DNA from: Proteus myxofaciens ATCC 19692
GTDB lineage: Bacteria; Pseudomonadota; Gammaproteobacteria; Enterobacterales; Enterobacteriaceae
Direction of reading: 5' to 3'
NCBI RefSeq assembly: GCF_001654855.1
Contig: NZ_LXEN01000114.1
Span: 1-49,804, forward strand
DNA length: 49,804 nucleotides
Position 1 is the stretch's first letter; the number at the start of each line of letters is the position of its first letter. Made by a program: the position numbers and the translations under genes. Shown here piece after piece: positions 26,797 through 40,144 of this stretch. A model generated the notes under the pieces. The model did not search any database and was not told the origin of the DNA. It saw only the letters and a program-made list of their open reading frames with translations.

Positions 26797-28122
26797 ATGG
26801 TGCAGTTTTATTCTCCTAAGAAACGCCCTGCTAAAAAGCAGGCAACAATGCTGGATGTGACCGCGACTGCATTGGATGCAAATGGTCAAGGTATTGCACA
26901 TGCTGGTGGCAAAACAATTTTTGTAAAAGGATTACTACCAGAAGAAACTGCACGTATTCGTTTAATAGAAGAAAAACGCCAGTTTGCGAAGGGTGAAGTT
27001 ATCAAACTCTTAGTGACAAGCCCACAACGCGTTACGCCTCATTGTCGTTACTATGAACGCTGTGGTGGATGTCAGCAGCAACATGTTCCTATTTCGTTAC
27101 AACGAACGACAAAAGCAGATGTATTATCACATCTGATTAAACGTGAAACTGGTGTCACCATTTCTGCAAAACCTATCATTGCAGGTGCAGAATATGGCTA
27201 TCGTCGTAGAGCAAGACTTGGATTACGCTTTCACCAAGAAAAAGGCTTGGTGATGGGGTTTCGTCAAGAGCGTTCTAACGATTTAGTGATGATAGAAACA
27301 TGCCCAGTGCTGAAACCACAATTAAATGAATTATTGCAACCACTCTTTAATGTGCTTAAACAACTATCAGCAGTGCGTGAATTAGGGCATGTAGAGATAG
27401 TATTGGCTGATAATGGGCCTCTTGTCATTTTGCGTCATTTATCTCCATTATCTGAAAATGATAAAGCACGATTGAGAGATTTCTCTCATAACTATCAAGT
27501 AACCGTTTATCTTGCTGGTAATCATGATGAGATAGCACGATTAATACCATCAAAAAAGGAACCCTTCTACCAAATAGACGGTCTAAACCTGCACTTTGCA
27601 CCAACTGACTTTATTCAAGTTAATGATGAGGTTAACCCTTTAATGGTGGTTCAAGCGATAGAATGGCTTGATTTATCATTAAGTGATCGTGTGCTGGACT
27701 TGTTTTGTGGAATGGGCAATTTCACATTACCTATTGCGAAAAGAGTCACGCATGTCGTTGGTATCGAAGGTGTTCCGGCATTGGTTGATATGGCGAAAAA
27801 TAATGCGACATTAAACCAATTAAAGAATGCGCATTTTTGGCATGCTGATTTGTCCGCTGATTTTTCTGCTATGCCATGGGCAAAAGAAGGATTTAATAAA
27901 GTGTTATTAGATCCTGCAAGAGCTGGCGCCGCAGAAGTTATGCCACATATTGTGGGGCTATCGCCCGAAAAAATTGTTTATGTCTCGTGTAATCCGACCA
28001 CGTTAGCAAGAGATAGCAAGATATTATTAGATTCTGGATATCAATTAACTCATTTGAAAATGTTGGATATGTTTCCACAAACAGGTCATCTGGAATCAAT
28101 GGCATTGTTTAGTCGAAAATAA
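26797..28122 (+). CDS. rlmD: 23S rRNA (uracil-1939-C5)-methyltransferase
   Basis: The 441-residue enzyme methylates U1939 of 23S rRNA. It has an N-terminal TRAM domain (about 15-75), a [4Fe-4S] ligand set in [15 protein letters not shown] plus a Cys in ETCPVL, the SAM-binding motif [23 protein letters not shown], and the catalytic Cys in [12 protein letters not shown]. The start [10 protein letters not shown] matches E. coli MAQFYSAKRR in position. No strong ribosome binding site is visible. It lies directly upstream of relA, as in E. coli. Confidence 0.97.
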   Translation: MVQFYSPKKRPAKKQATMLDVTATALDANGQGIAHAGGKTIFVKGLLPEETARIRLIEEKRQFAKGEVIKLLVTSPQRVTPHCRYYERCGGCQQQHVPISLQRTTKADVLSHLIKRETGVTISAKPIIAGAEYGYRRRARLGLRFHQEKGLVMGFRQERSNDLVMIETCPVLKPQLNELLQPLFNVLKQLSAVRELGHVEIVLADNGPLVILRHLSPLSENDKARLRDFSHNYQVTVYLAGNHDEIARLIPSKKEPFYQIDGLNLHFAPTDFIQVNDEVNPLMVVQAIEWLDLSLSDRVLDLFCGMGNFTLPIAKRVTHVVGIEGVPALVDMAKNNATLNQLKNAHFWHADLSADFSAMPWAKEGFNKVLLDPARAGAAEVMPHIVGLSPEKIVYVSCNPTTLARDSKILLDSGYQLTHLKMLDMFPQTGHLESMALFSRK

Positions 28123-28166
28123 ACATGTCGCCAGTCAATAAGATTTATATCTGGTAGGGAGAGAAT

Positions 28167-30404
28167 ATGGTAGCAGTTAGAAGTGCTCACTTAACACCTG
28201 CAGGAGAGTTCGCTGTTGATAAGTGGGTCAATAGCCTCAATTTGACTCCAGCTAGTGCTGGCAGTGATATCGCGCAAACCTGGGAATACTGTCATCGTAT
28301 GGTACAGGGGCACGAAGATGCACAATTGCTGTTGTGGCGCGGTGTTGAGATGGTTGAACTTCTTTCGACGCTCAGCATGGATAAAGATAGCATGAAAGCG
28401 GCGCTACTTTTTCCTCTTGCCGAAGCGAATCTTATTGATCAAGAAACAACAACAGAACATTTTGGGGCTTCTATTTGGAGTTTGGTTCGTGGTGTTATGG
28501 AAATGGATGCCATTCGCCAACTTAAAGCCACCCATACGAATGAAACCAGTTCTGTACAAGTTGACAATATTCGTCGCATGTTACTTTCAATGGTTGAGGA
28601 TTTCCGTTGCGTTGTTATCAAACTTTCAGAGCGTATTGCACATTTACGGGAAGTGAAAGATGCAACAGAAGACGAACGCGTACTTGCTGCCAAAGAATGT
28701 TTTAATATTTATGCGCCTTTGGCCAATAGATTGGGCATTGGACAATTAAAATGGGAATTAGAAGATTTTTGTTTCCGTTATCTTCACCCTGATGAATATA
28801 AAAAAATTGCGAGCTTACTTCATGAACGTCGTATTGATAGAGAACAATATATAGATAATTTTGTCAGTCATGTTCGTAGTTACATGAAGCAAGAAAATAT
28901 TGATGTTGATATCTATGGACGCCCCAAGCATATCTATAGTATTTGGCGCAAAATGAAGAAAAAAGCCCTTTCTTTTGATGAGCTATTTGATGTTAGAGCA
29001 GTACGTATTGTGGTTGAGCGTTTACAAGACTGCTACGCTGCACTTGGTATCGTTCATACCCATTTCCGTCATTTACCTGATGAATTCGACGATTATGTAG
29101 CCAATCCTAAACCTAATGGTTATCAATCAATTCATACCGTCGTTTTAGGACCCGAAGGTAAAACTGTCGAAATTCAAATTCGTACTCGTCAAATGCATGA
29201 AGATGCAGAATTAGGTGTTGCAGCGCACTGGAAATATAAAGAAGGTGCAACCGGTGCGACAACGAAAAGTGGTACAGGTAGTTATGAAAATCGTATTGCT
29301 TGGTTACGTAAACTGATTGCATGGCAAGAAGAGATGGCGGATTCTGGCGAAATGCTAGATGAGGTTCGTAGTCAAGTCTTTGATGATAGAGTTTATGTCT
29401 TTACGCCTAAAGGTGATGTGATTGATTTACCTACCGGCTCTACACCGCTTGATTTTGCTTACCATATCCACAGTGATGTGGGGCACCGCTGTATTGGTGC
29501 TAAAATTGGTGGCCGTATTGTGCCATTTAGTTACCAACTACAAATGGGTGATCAAATTGAAATTATCACTCAAAAACAACCTAATCCAAGTCGCGATTGG
29601 CTAAATCCGAACTTAGGTTATGTTACAACCAGTCGTGGCCGCGCTAAGATACACAACTGGTTCCGTAAACAAGATAGAGATAAAAATATCCTCGCAGGTC
29701 GTCAAATTCTTGATAATGAATTAGCGCATCTTGATATCAATATGAAAGAAGCAGAAAAATTGCTGGTAGCACGTTATAACGTGCATAGTGTTGATGAGGT
29801 GCTTGCGGGTATTGGTGTCGGTGATATTCGAATTAATCAGCTTGTTAATTTTATTCAAAGTAAATTGAATAAAACCACCGCTGAGGATGAAGATAAAGAA
29901 GCCTTACGTACATTAGAAAATAAAGCGCCACCACAAAGAACAGCGGGTTCTGGTAGTAGTATTGTTGTTGAAGGTGTGGGCAATTTAATGCATCACATCG
30001 CGCGTTGTTGCCAGCCAATACCTGGCGATAATATTGTCGGTTTTATTACTAAAGGGCGAGGGATCTCAATTCACCGTGCTGATTGTGAACAATTAGCAGA
30101 ATTAAGTTCTCATGCACCAGAGCGTATCGTCGATGCTGTTTGGGGTGAAAACTATTCTAGTGGATATTCATTAATCGTGCGTGTTGTGGCTAATGATCGT
30201 AGTGGTTTATTACGTGATATCACCACCATTTTAGCGAATGAAAAAGTGAACGTACTGGGTGTGAGTAGCCGCAGTGATGTAAAACAACAAATTGCGACAA
30301 TTGACATGAATATTGAAATTTATAATCTACAAGTATTAGGTCGTATTTTGGCAAAACTTAATCAGTTGCCTGATGTGATAGAAGCGAAACGCTTTTCTCA
30401 CTAG
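28167..30404 (+). CDS. relA: GTP pyrophosphokinase RelA
   Basis: The 745-residue protein is co-linear with E. coli RelA (744). It makes (p)ppGpp on ribosomes carrying uncharged tRNA. The pseudo-hydrolase domain has LLFPLAEA in place of the His-Asp pair, as in monofunctional RelA. The synthetase domain has RPKHIYSIWRKM, FDELFDVRAVRI and KPNGYQSIHT. TGS (about 405-470), zinc-finger (ARCCQP...HRADC) and ACT domains follow. GGGAGAG precedes the ATG. It ends at a strong terminator, so mazG is separately expressed; the mazEF toxin-antitoxin pair found here in E. coli is absent. Confidence 0.98.
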   Translation: MVAVRSAHLTPAGEFAVDKWVNSLNLTPASAGSDIAQTWEYCHRMVQGHEDAQLLLWRGVEMVELLSTLSMDKDSMKAALLFPLAEANLIDQETTTEHFGASIWSLVRGVMEMDAIRQLKATHTNETSSVQVDNIRRMLLSMVEDFRCVVIKLSERIAHLREVKDATEDERVLAAKECFNIYAPLANRLGIGQLKWELEDFCFRYLHPDEYKKIASLLHERRIDREQYIDNFVSHVRSYMKQENIDVDIYGRPKHIYSIWRKMKKKALSFDELFDVRAVRIVVERLQDCYAALGIVHTHFRHLPDEFDDYVANPKPNGYQSIHTVVLGPEGKTVEIQIRTRQMHEDAELGVAAHWKYKEGATGATTKSGTGSYENRIAWLRKLIAWQEEMADSGEMLDEVRSQVFDDRVYVFTPKGDVIDLPTGSTPLDFAYHIHSDVGHRCIGAKIGGRIVPFSYQLQMGDQIEIITQKQPNPSRDWLNPNLGYVTTSRGRAKIHNWFRKQDRDKNILAGRQILDNELAHLDINMKEAEKLLVARYNVHSVDEVLAGIGVGDIRINQLVNFIQSKLNKTTAEDEDKEALRTLENKAPPQRTAGSGSSIVVEGVGNLMHHIARCCQPIPGDNIVGFITKGRGISIHRADCEQLAELSSHAPERIVDAVWGENYSSGYSLIVRVVANDRSGLLRDITTILANEKVNVLGVSSRSDVKQQIATIDMNIEIYNLQVLGRILAKLNQLPDVIEAKRFSH

Positions 30405-30418
30405 AACATTAAAATGAT

Positions 30419-30453
30419 AAAATGCCGAGACAAATGTTCTCGGCATTTTTTTA
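30419..30453 (+). terminator. relA terminator
   Basis: AAATGCCGAGA pairs with TCTCGGCATTT around a 7-base loop and runs into seven T residues, 15 bases after the relA stop. It is a textbook intrinsic terminator. Confidence 0.92.
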
Positions 30454-30503
30454 TCTAACAATATGTTAAACAGGATAAAATTCACTCTTATTTAAAAGGC
30501 AAT

Positions 30504-31304
30504 ATGATGTCAGAAAATCGTGAAATCTTTCGTTTATTAGAAATTATGGCGCAACTACGTGATCCTGATACTGGATGCGAATGGGATAAAGTGCAGACTT
30601 TTGACACTATCGCACCTTATACATTAGAAGAAACGTATGAAGTGTTGGACGCTATTGCTCGTAGAGATTTTTCTGATTTAAAAGAAGAGTTGGGTGACTT
30701 GCTTTATCAAGTTGTATTTTATTCACGAATGGCTCAAGAGCAAAAATTATTTGATTTTAATGATGTTTGTGAAGCAATTAGTCATAAGTTAGAACGGCGC
30801 CATCCTCATATTTTTGCCACTGAAAATGGCAATCATTTAGCGACAGAAAAATATCGCTGGGAAAAACTCAAAGCACAAGAAAGAGAAGCAAAAGCACAAT
30901 TTTCATTACTTGATGATATTCCTGCAACATTACCCGCTTTGATGAAAGCGGAGAAAATTCAAAAGCGCTGTGCTTGTGTTGGATTTGATTGGGATACGCT
31001 AGAGCCTGTATTAGGTAAAGTTTATGAAGAAATTGATGAAGTTATAGCTGAGGTGAAAAAAGAGCCTATTGATGCATCACGTGTAGAAGATGAATTAGGT
31101 GATTTATTATTTTCTGTTGTCAATCTCACTCGTCACTTAAAACAAAAGCCAGAACAGGCATTAAATAGGGCATGTCGTAAATTTGAGCAACGTTTTCGTT
31201 TAGTCGAAAAATTATTAGCAGAGAAAAAAGGCAACATAGAACAAGCGACATTGGAAGAGATGGAGAACTGCTGGCAAGAAGTGAAAAAACAATTAATTGA
31301 GTGA
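30504..31304 (+). CDS. mazG: Nucleoside triphosphate pyrophosphohydrolase MazG
   Basis: The 266-residue all-alpha NTP-PPase hydrolyses NTPs and dNTPs to monophosphates and lowers ppGpp levels in E. coli. It has two MazG repeats: residues about 15-110, with CEWDKVQTFDTIAPYTLEE and the EExxE/ExxD metal set in ELGDLLYQVVFY, and about 150-245, with KVYEEIDEVIAE and DELGDLLFSVVNL. Start codons at 30504 and 30507 are both possible. The link to relA is functional (ppGpp metabolism) as well as positional. Confidence 0.95.
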   Translation: MMSENREIFRLLEIMAQLRDPDTGCEWDKVQTFDTIAPYTLEETYEVLDAIARRDFSDLKEELGDLLYQVVFYSRMAQEQKLFDFNDVCEAISHKLERRHPHIFATENGNHLATEKYRWEKLKAQEREAKAQFSLLDDIPATLPALMKAEKIQKRCACVGFDWDTLEPVLGKVYEEIDEVIAEVKKEPIDASRVEDELGDLLFSVVNLTRHLKQKPEQALNRACRKFEQRFRLVEKLLAEKKGNIEQATLEEMENCWQEVKKQLIE

Positions 31305-34817
<3,513 letters not shown>

Positions 34818-35117
34818 TCTATGCTTTGATTGACATTTCTTTATCACGCTAAAAGGAGAACATTATGTTCTCCTTTTTTGTACAATAAACATATGCTTTC
34901 TATTAGTTATTAAAAATTGTGATATGTAATTAAAAATAGTGTTAGATTTTTAATAAATTATCACTCATTTAATTAATTCTCGTGGGAGAGATCCCAATTA
35001 TCTCTTTTTTACGTTTTCAACAAGTAAAAATGTTTCTATATTTCACATGTCACCCATTTTGTTAACAATTATGGCTTGGTGAATTTAACTATCATCTTAG
35101 TCATGTGGAGTATTATC
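34818..35117. other. Gap between eno and the SLC13-type carrier
   Basis: The 300 bases hold the eno terminator, then AT-rich sequence with a small terminator-like hairpin (34986-35010: AGAGAT, 7-base loop, ATCTCT, T-run) and a perfect 10 bp palindrome TTGTTAACAA (35059-35068). The hairpin could be a leader attenuator and the palindrome an operator for the carrier gene; both are inferences. Confidence 0.4.
34851..34879 (+). terminator. eno terminator
   Basis: AAAAGGAGAACAT pairs with ATGTTCTCCTTTT around a single base and continues into T residues, 34 bases after the eno stop. Confidence 0.9.
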
Positions 35118-36500
35118 ATGGACGCATCTAATTTAGCCCCGTCGGCGAAGTCTAGCCCAATTAATAAAAGAGGGTTAATTATTCTCGCATTTGATATTGT
35201 TATCTTATTGCTCTTATTAGAGTTTTTACCCTATGATCCTAAAGCCAATGCTGGTTTAGCATTAATGGTTTTTGTTGGTATCTTATGGTTAACAGAGGCT
35301 ATACACGTTACGATTACTGCTTTATGTATTCCTATCTTAGCGGTTGTTTTGGGGTTAATGAATACAAATGAATCATTAAAATCTTTTGCTAATCCTATTA
35401 TTTTCTTATTTTTTGGTGGCTTTGCTTTAGCTACCGCATTACACATTCAAGGACTAGATCGCTTAATTGCAAATCGTTTACTGATGATAGCAAAGGGAAA
35501 ACTCTCTATTGCTGTATTGTTATTGTTTGGCGTTACTGCACTGTTATCAATGTGGATAAGTAATACGGCAACAGCCGCAATGATGTTACCGCTTGTGTTA
35601 GGTATTCTTTCTAATTTAGATATTCGCACAGAGCGTAATACCTTTGTTTTTGTATTATTAGGTGTTGCATATAGTGCAAGTATTGGCGGATTAGGCACAC
35701 TTGTAGGTAGCCCACCAAATGCAATTGCCGCCGCTCAACTAAACTTAGATTTTATTACATGGATGAAATACGGTATTCCTATCATGTTGGTGTTATTACC
35801 TGTGATGTTTATCGTAATGTATTTGATGTTACGTCCTAATCTAAAACATAAATTTGATTTAAAACTTGAAGTCTTAGAGTGGAATAGTAAGCGTGTTATC
35901 GCGATGGTTATTTTCCTACTTACTGTATTTTGTTGGATTTTCAGCTCGTTTATCAGTAGCTCATTTGGTGGTGTGAAAGATCTTGATACCATTATTGCAG
36001 TCAGTGCTGCCATTGTGATTGGTGTGACAGGTGTTGCAAGTTGGAGCCAAATACAAGAAAACACAGAATGGGGTGTGTTAATGCTGTTTGGTGGAGGTTT
36101 AACACTAAGCGCTATTTTACAATCCTCAGGAGCAAGCCTTGTCATGGCAGATGCTATGAAATCCACATTTGGAGATAGCCACTGGTTTGTGATAATCCTT
36201 GCTGTAACAACCTTTATTATTGTACTGACTGAATTTACCAGTAATACGGCAAGTGCTGCACTATTAGTCCCTATTTTTGCTACTGTAGCACAAGCATTAG
36301 GAATGCCCGTAATGGCGCTGACAATGATTATCGGTATTGGTGCATCATGTGCCTTTATGTTGCCTGTTGCTACGCCACCCAATGCAATTGTTTTTGGTTC
36401 AGGCTATATCAAACAGATAGAAATGGTAAAAGTCGGTGGTGTGCTTAATTTAGTTTGTATTTTGATTATTTCACTCTTTGCATGGTGCTTCTGGCTGTAA
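35118..36500 (+). CDS. SLC13/DASS-family sodium-coupled anion (dicarboxylate) transporter
   Basis: The 460-residue inner-membrane protein has about 11-12 hydrophobic segments. It contains the two Ser-Asn-Thr motifs that bind carboxylate and sodium in this family (VcINDY type): MWISNTATAAMMLP in the first half and TEFTSNTASAALLVP in the second. Each is followed by a proline-rich PPNAI segment (VGSPPNAIAAA and VATPPNAIVFGSG). The start at 35118 (MDASNLAPSAK) has GTGGAG 7-8 bases upstream and is preferred over one at 35076. Likely substrates are C4-dicarboxylates or citrate; the exact one cannot be read. In E. coli queE follows eno, so this gene marks a synteny break. Confidence 0.88.
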   Translation: MDASNLAPSAKSSPINKRGLIILAFDIVILLLLLEFLPYDPKANAGLALMVFVGILWLTEAIHVTITALCIPILAVVLGLMNTNESLKSFANPIIFLFFGGFALATALHIQGLDRLIANRLLMIAKGKLSIAVLLLFGVTALLSMWISNTATAAMMLPLVLGILSNLDIRTERNTFVFVLLGVAYSASIGGLGTLVGSPPNAIAAAQLNLDFITWMKYGIPIMLVLLPVMFIVMYLMLRPNLKHKFDLKLEVLEWNSKRVIAMVIFLLTVFCWIFSSFISSSFGGVKDLDTIIAVSAAIVIGVTGVASWSQIQENTEWGVLMLFGGGLTLSAILQSSGASLVMADAMKSTFGDSHWFVIILAVTTFIIVLTEFTSNTASAALLVPIFATVAQALGMPVMALTMIIGIGASCAFMLPVATPPNAIVFGSGYIKQIEMVKVGGVLNLVCILIISLFAWCFWL

Positions 36501-36506
36501 TTATTT

Positions 36507-36558
36507 AAAAAAAGCGCTTGATATCCCTTTGGTATAACAGGATATTAAGCGCTTTTTT
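36507..36558 (+). terminator. Strong terminator after the SLC13-type carrier
   Basis: AAAAAAGCGCTTGATATCC pairs with GGATATTAAGCGCTTTTTT: 19 bp with one G-T pair and a 14-base loop. It is flanked by A- and T-runs, so it could work in both directions. Confidence 0.9.
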
Positions 36559-36596
36559 AGTTTTCAACTATCGGTAGCGATAAAGGAAATGGTTAT

Positions 36597-36645
36597 AAAA
36601 CCCACCTTATCATTAAGTATTATATTAAGAAAATAAGCGGGTTTT
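36597..36645 (-). terminator. mltD terminator
   Basis: On the minus strand AAAACCCGCTTAT and ATAAGGTGGGTTTT form a long, slightly imperfect stem ending in TTTTAT. It lies 23 bases past the mltD stop. Confidence 0.65.
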
Positions 36646-36667
36646 AAACGTATTATCATCTACTAAA

Positions 36668-38008
36668 TTATTTTAAATAAAGTGTTAATTGTGTGCCAGG
36701 TTTTAGCATTTTAATATCTGCATTCCAGCTAATCAGCTCTTTAAGGTTAATCCCATGGCGATGTGCAATGCTGTAGTAAGAATCCCCTTGTCGAACCTTA
36801 TAATAACTACGTGACTGCTTTGATTGAGTAGGACGACCAACTGTGTTGTTGATCTTTAATGTTTGGCCTGCAAGTAGCGTACTTTTAGCATTTAGCCCAT
36901 TAAGACGCTGTAATTCTTTTACGCTCATATTATAACGACGAGCAATAGCATAAAACGAATCACCTGAGCGCACTTTATAAATTGAGGCTGGAATATTCGG
37001 TTTGCTTGATTCTTGCTTAATAGATTGATTGGCTTTTGCAACTGCAAAACGAATGGTCTCTAGTATTGCTTCATCTGCGAAAGCCGTTTTGAATTGAGTG
37101 AGCTTATTTCTTGGCAACATGATGACATGAGGACCATTTGGCGCTGTGATATCACGTTTATAACCAGGGTTATAGTCTTTTACGGTGCTAATTGGCAAAT
37201 GGCTTAATTCAGCGACTTTGCTTAGCGTAATTTGCTCACCAATATCAATAGAAGCTAACGCTTTATCACGATAATTACTATTAGGTAAAATTATCGTTTC
37301 TTGGTTTTCTTGAATAACCTTGCTTAATGCCAAGATTTTAGGAACATAATTCATCGTTTCTTTTGGTAAAGAGAGCGACCAATAATCTGTTGGCAAATTC
37401 TTGCTTTCATTGGCTTTCATCGCCTGCATGACACGGCCTTCACCAGCATTGTAAGCCGCTAATGCCAACGACCAATCATTATCAAACATAATATAAAGGC
37501 GTTCTAGCAAATCAAGCGCTGCAGTTGTTGATGCAGCAACATCACGGCGACCGTCATACCATTTATTTTGCTTTAAGCCGTAATAATTAGCAGTAATAGG
37601 AACAAATTGCCATAAACCGGCAGCTTTTGCTGATGAGGTGACATGAGGATTGAACGCACTTTCAACAACGGGAACGAGTGCCAGTTCCATTGGTAAATCA
37701 CGCTTTTCAATTTCGTCAATAATCCAATACATATACGGCTCAGCACGAGTCGCAACGGTTTGTATATGTTGTGGATTATCTAAAAAATAGCTTTCTTGCT
37801 GCGAAATCCTTTCATTGTCAGGAATATCCATGTTTAACTCGCTAATGACATAACCCCATAAATTGGTTCTTACATCATATTGTGGTTCATCAGCAGTTAA
37901 AGGTCCTTGTTGAGTGGGTGTTATCGCAGACAAATTGGGTTTTATGTGTCCAGATTGTTGGCAACCAGCCAATAGCAAAATGGAAAACAAAATCGCTTTT
38001 GTCTTCAT
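36668..38008 (-). CDS. mltD: Membrane-bound lytic murein transglycosylase D
   Basis: The 446-residue lipoprotein has a signal with lipobox LAGC, so Cys16 is lipidated. The SLT domain (about 105-240) carries the catalytic Glu in VVESAFNPH and the GLWQF and AYNAGEGRV segments. Two LysM repeats (about 342-386 and 401-444) bind peptidoglycan, starting YKVRSGDSFYAIA and YKVRQGDSYYSIA. It cleaves glycan strands to 1,6-anhydromuropeptides in the periplasm. It begins the conserved mltD-gloB-yafS-rnhA-dnaQ block, 75 bases downstream of gloB. Confidence 0.96.
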   Translation of the reverse strand: MKTKAILFSILLLAGCQQSGHIKPNLSAITPTQQGPLTADEPQYDVRTNLWGYVISELNMDIPDNERISQQESYFLDNPQHIQTVATRAEPYMYWIIDEIEKRDLPMELALVPVVESAFNPHVTSSAKAAGLWQFVPITANYYGLKQNKWYDGRRDVAASTTAALDLLERLYIMFDNDWSLALAAYNAGEGRVMQAMKANESKNLPTDYWSLSLPKETMNYVPKILALSKVIQENQETIILPNSNYRDKALASIDIGEQITLSKVAELSHLPISTVKDYNPGYKRDITAPNGPHVIMLPRNKLTQFKTAFADEAILETIRFAVAKANQSIKQESSKPNIPASIYKVRSGDSFYAIARRYNMSVKELQRLNGLNAKSTLLAGQTLKINNTVGRPTQSKQSRSYYKVRQGDSYYSIAHRHGINLKELISWNADIKMLKPGTQLTLYLK

Positions 38009-38083
38009 GAGTAAAAATTTTATCCTGTGTGCAAATTTGCACCAAATAATACTAAGTACAAAAAATAAAACAACCGATAACTA

Positions 38084-38839
38084 TTAAAAATTATCTTTTA
38101 ATTCTCTAATTTTTGTAAATGTTTTAATTGGTGCATAAGTATTATTTGTTATGTCTAAAATACTTTGCAAATCAATGTCATCAGATTTTAGAAAAAGATT
38201 AATGTTCTTTTCATTTTTTAGCGTTGTCGGTATGGTTGGTTGTAGATGACTTCGCATTTCTTTAACTTGGCTCAGATAATCGGTAATAAGTGTGTTTTTA
38301 GGCATAATGTGGTGTGCAAACTCCATATTGGATAGCGTATACTCATGAGCACAACAAATTAATGTATCATCAGGGAGGGCATTGATTTTTTGTAATGAAC
38401 TAAACATTTGTTGCGCAGTTCCTTCAAATAAACGCCCACAACCACCTGAAAATAATGTATCGCCACAGAATAAATAAGGCTCACAATAGTAAGAAACATG
38501 GCCTAATGTATGGCCTGGTGTTCCCATCACACTGAAGTGAAAATCACCCACAATAATTTTTTCTTGGTCATGAATGATATGTGTTGCACCTTTGCTTTGT
38601 GTTTCTTGAGGGCCAAAAACAGCAATGCTAGGATACGTTTTAACCAATTCAGACACACCACCAACATGATCAAGATGATGGTGAGTTAACAAAATAGCAA
38701 TGGGGGTTAATGAGTGTTGATTTAAAGCTTCAATCACAGGCTCAGCTTCTGATGGATCAATAATCACACATTCACGATTTTCATTACTTAATAGCCAAAT
38801 GTAGTTATCGGATAATGCAGGAATTCTGATAAGCTCCAT
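38084..38839 (-). CDS. gloB: Hydroxyacylglutathione hydrolase (glyoxalase II)
   Basis: The 251-residue metallo-beta-lactamase-fold enzyme hydrolyses S-lactoylglutathione to lactate and glutathione in methylglyoxal detoxification. The metal ligands are His53, His55, Asp57 and His58 in THHHLDHVGG. Further ligands lie in GTPGHTLGHVSYY, FCGDTLFSGGCGRLFEG and the AHEYTLSN motif. The length equals E. coli GloB (251). It is divergent from the yafS-type methyltransferase, with starts 36 bases apart. Confidence 0.96.
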   Translation of the reverse strand: MELIRIPALSDNYIWLLSNENRECVIIDPSEAEPVIEALNQHSLTPIAILLTHHHLDHVGGVSELVKTYPSIAVFGPQETQSKGATHIIHDQEKIIVGDFHFSVMGTPGHTLGHVSYYCEPYLFCGDTLFSGGCGRLFEGTAQQMFSSLQKINALPDDTLICCAHEYTLSNMEFAHHIMPKNTLITDYLSQVKEMRSHLQPTIPTTLKNEKNINLFLKSDDIDLQSILDITNNTYAPIKTFTKIRELKDNF

Positions 38840-38875
38840 ATAAGTTACCTTACTTATAATTTAAAGGGTTAAACG

Positions 38876-39589
38876 ATGAAAGCAGCGCGTTCGATAAAAC
38901 CAATTAGCCTACCAAATTCATGGCGCGATATGCCTTGGGGTGAGTATTATCGCATGGCAATTGAACAGCGCTTGCAACCATGGTGGCCAAAAATATATGG
39001 CTTTCATATGCTCAAACTGGGTCAGCTTAGTGCTGAAATTGATACCAAGTTAAGTATTGTTTCTCATCAAGTCAATGTCACATCTAAAACACTGAATACG
39101 CAAGTGGTCGCGTCACTTAACCATTTACCATTTGAACATAAATCTGTCGATGTTTGTTTAATGGCTCACCTTCTTGATTACAGCACTGATCCACATTGGC
39201 TATTACGCGAAGCCGACCGTGTTTTAATCGATGATGGTTGGATGATAATCACAAGTTTCAACCCCATCAGTTTATTAGGCTTAGGAAAATGTACGCCTTT
39301 TTTACGACAAAAACAGCCATATTGTAGCCGTATGTTTTCACTTAGACGCCAAATTGACTGGTTAAGCGTCTTAAATTACGAAGTAATGACTCAGCAGAAT
39401 TTTCATATTATGCCTTTTTCAAGACCTGTAAAACGTGATAGCAACCTCTTTTATATTGGCGGATGTCTAAATCTGATTATTGCTCGTAAAAGAACGCTTC
39501 CTTTAACACCCACTGCGATGAAATTTGCTTTACCGCGTATGAGTGTAAAAGGTCGAGTTTTAGGTGCTACACGAAATCGCTCTGATTAA
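38876..39589 (+). CDS. yafS: YafS-type SAM-dependent methyltransferase-like protein
   Basis: The 237-residue protein matches E. coli YafS in length and position between gloB and rnhA. It has the second half of a class I methyltransferase fold: LPFEHKSVDVCLMAHLLDY (post-motif strand), then LLREADRVLIDDGWMIIT. The SAM-binding glycine loop is poorly conserved (TKLSIVSHQVNV region instead of a GxGxG motif), so activity is uncertain. The substrate is unknown. The 3' end lies 16 bases from the convergent rnhA stop. Confidence 0.85.
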   Translation: MKAARSIKPISLPNSWRDMPWGEYYRMAIEQRLQPWWPKIYGFHMLKLGQLSAEIDTKLSIVSHQVNVTSKTLNTQVVASLNHLPFEHKSVDVCLMAHLLDYSTDPHWLLREADRVLIDDGWMIITSFNPISLLGLGKCTPFLRQKQPYCSRMFSLRRQIDWLSVLNYEVMTQQNFHIMPFSRPVKRDSNLFYIGGCLNLIIARKRTLPLTPTAMKFALPRMSVKGRVLGATRNRSD

Positions 39590-39605
39590 TCTTGATATTG
39601 GCCTA

Positions 39606-40082
39606 TTATTTTTCTGCTTGGCTTTCAATATAGCCAGTATCTTCTTTAGTGGGCGATTGCGCCGCTGTTTTTGCTAATTCGTCACAACGCTCATTTTCAT
39701 CATGGCCTGCATGGCCTTTAACCCAATGCCATTCAATTTGATGACGTTCAATTGCACTATCAAGGCGTTTCCATAAATCGACATTTAGCACAGGGCTTTT
39801 ATCTGCTTTACGCCATTGGCGCTTTTTCCAGCTATGTATCCATTGGGTTATTCCTTGCCTGACATATTGGCTATCTGTCGTTAATGTAATTTTACAAGGG
39901 AATTTTAGTGCTTCTAATGCTACGATAGCTGCCAATAGTTCCATTCGGTTATTGGTCGTCATGAAAAAACCTTCGCTTAATGTTTTTTCATTTTGCTGAT
40001 AGCGTAAAATAGCACCATAACCACCAGGACCAGGATTGCCTAAGCATGAGCCATCAGTGAATATTTCTACCTGTTTGAGCAT
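39606..40082 (-). CDS. rnhA: Ribonuclease HI
   Basis: The 158-residue endonuclease degrades RNA in RNA-DNA hybrids. The catalytic set is intact at the E. coli numbers: Asp10 ([16 protein letters not shown]), Glu48 (NNRMELLAA), Asp70 (LTTDSQYV), His124 (KGHAGH) and Asp134 (ERCDELA). It is divergent from dnaQ with 62 bases between the starts, the same arrangement of overlapping promoters as in E. coli. Confidence 0.98.
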   Translation of the reverse strand: MLKQVEIFTDGSCLGNPGPGGYGAILRYQQNEKTLSEGFFMTTNNRMELLAAIVALEALKFPCKITLTTDSQYVRQGITQWIHSWKKRQWRKADKSPVLNVDLWKRLDSAIERHQIEWHWVKGHAGHDENERCDELAKTAAQSPTKEDTGYIESQAEK

Positions 40083-40144
40083 AAAGGCGATTTATCCTTT
40101 TAATTATTATCGAAACGAACCTAAGTCTGACATAAAAACCAATT

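Noticed and set aside
35735-36382. 215-codon antisense frame within the SLC13-type gene
   Set aside because: It is the complement of a transmembrane coding sequence with low-complexity composition and no ribosome binding site. The sense frame carries clear family motifs.
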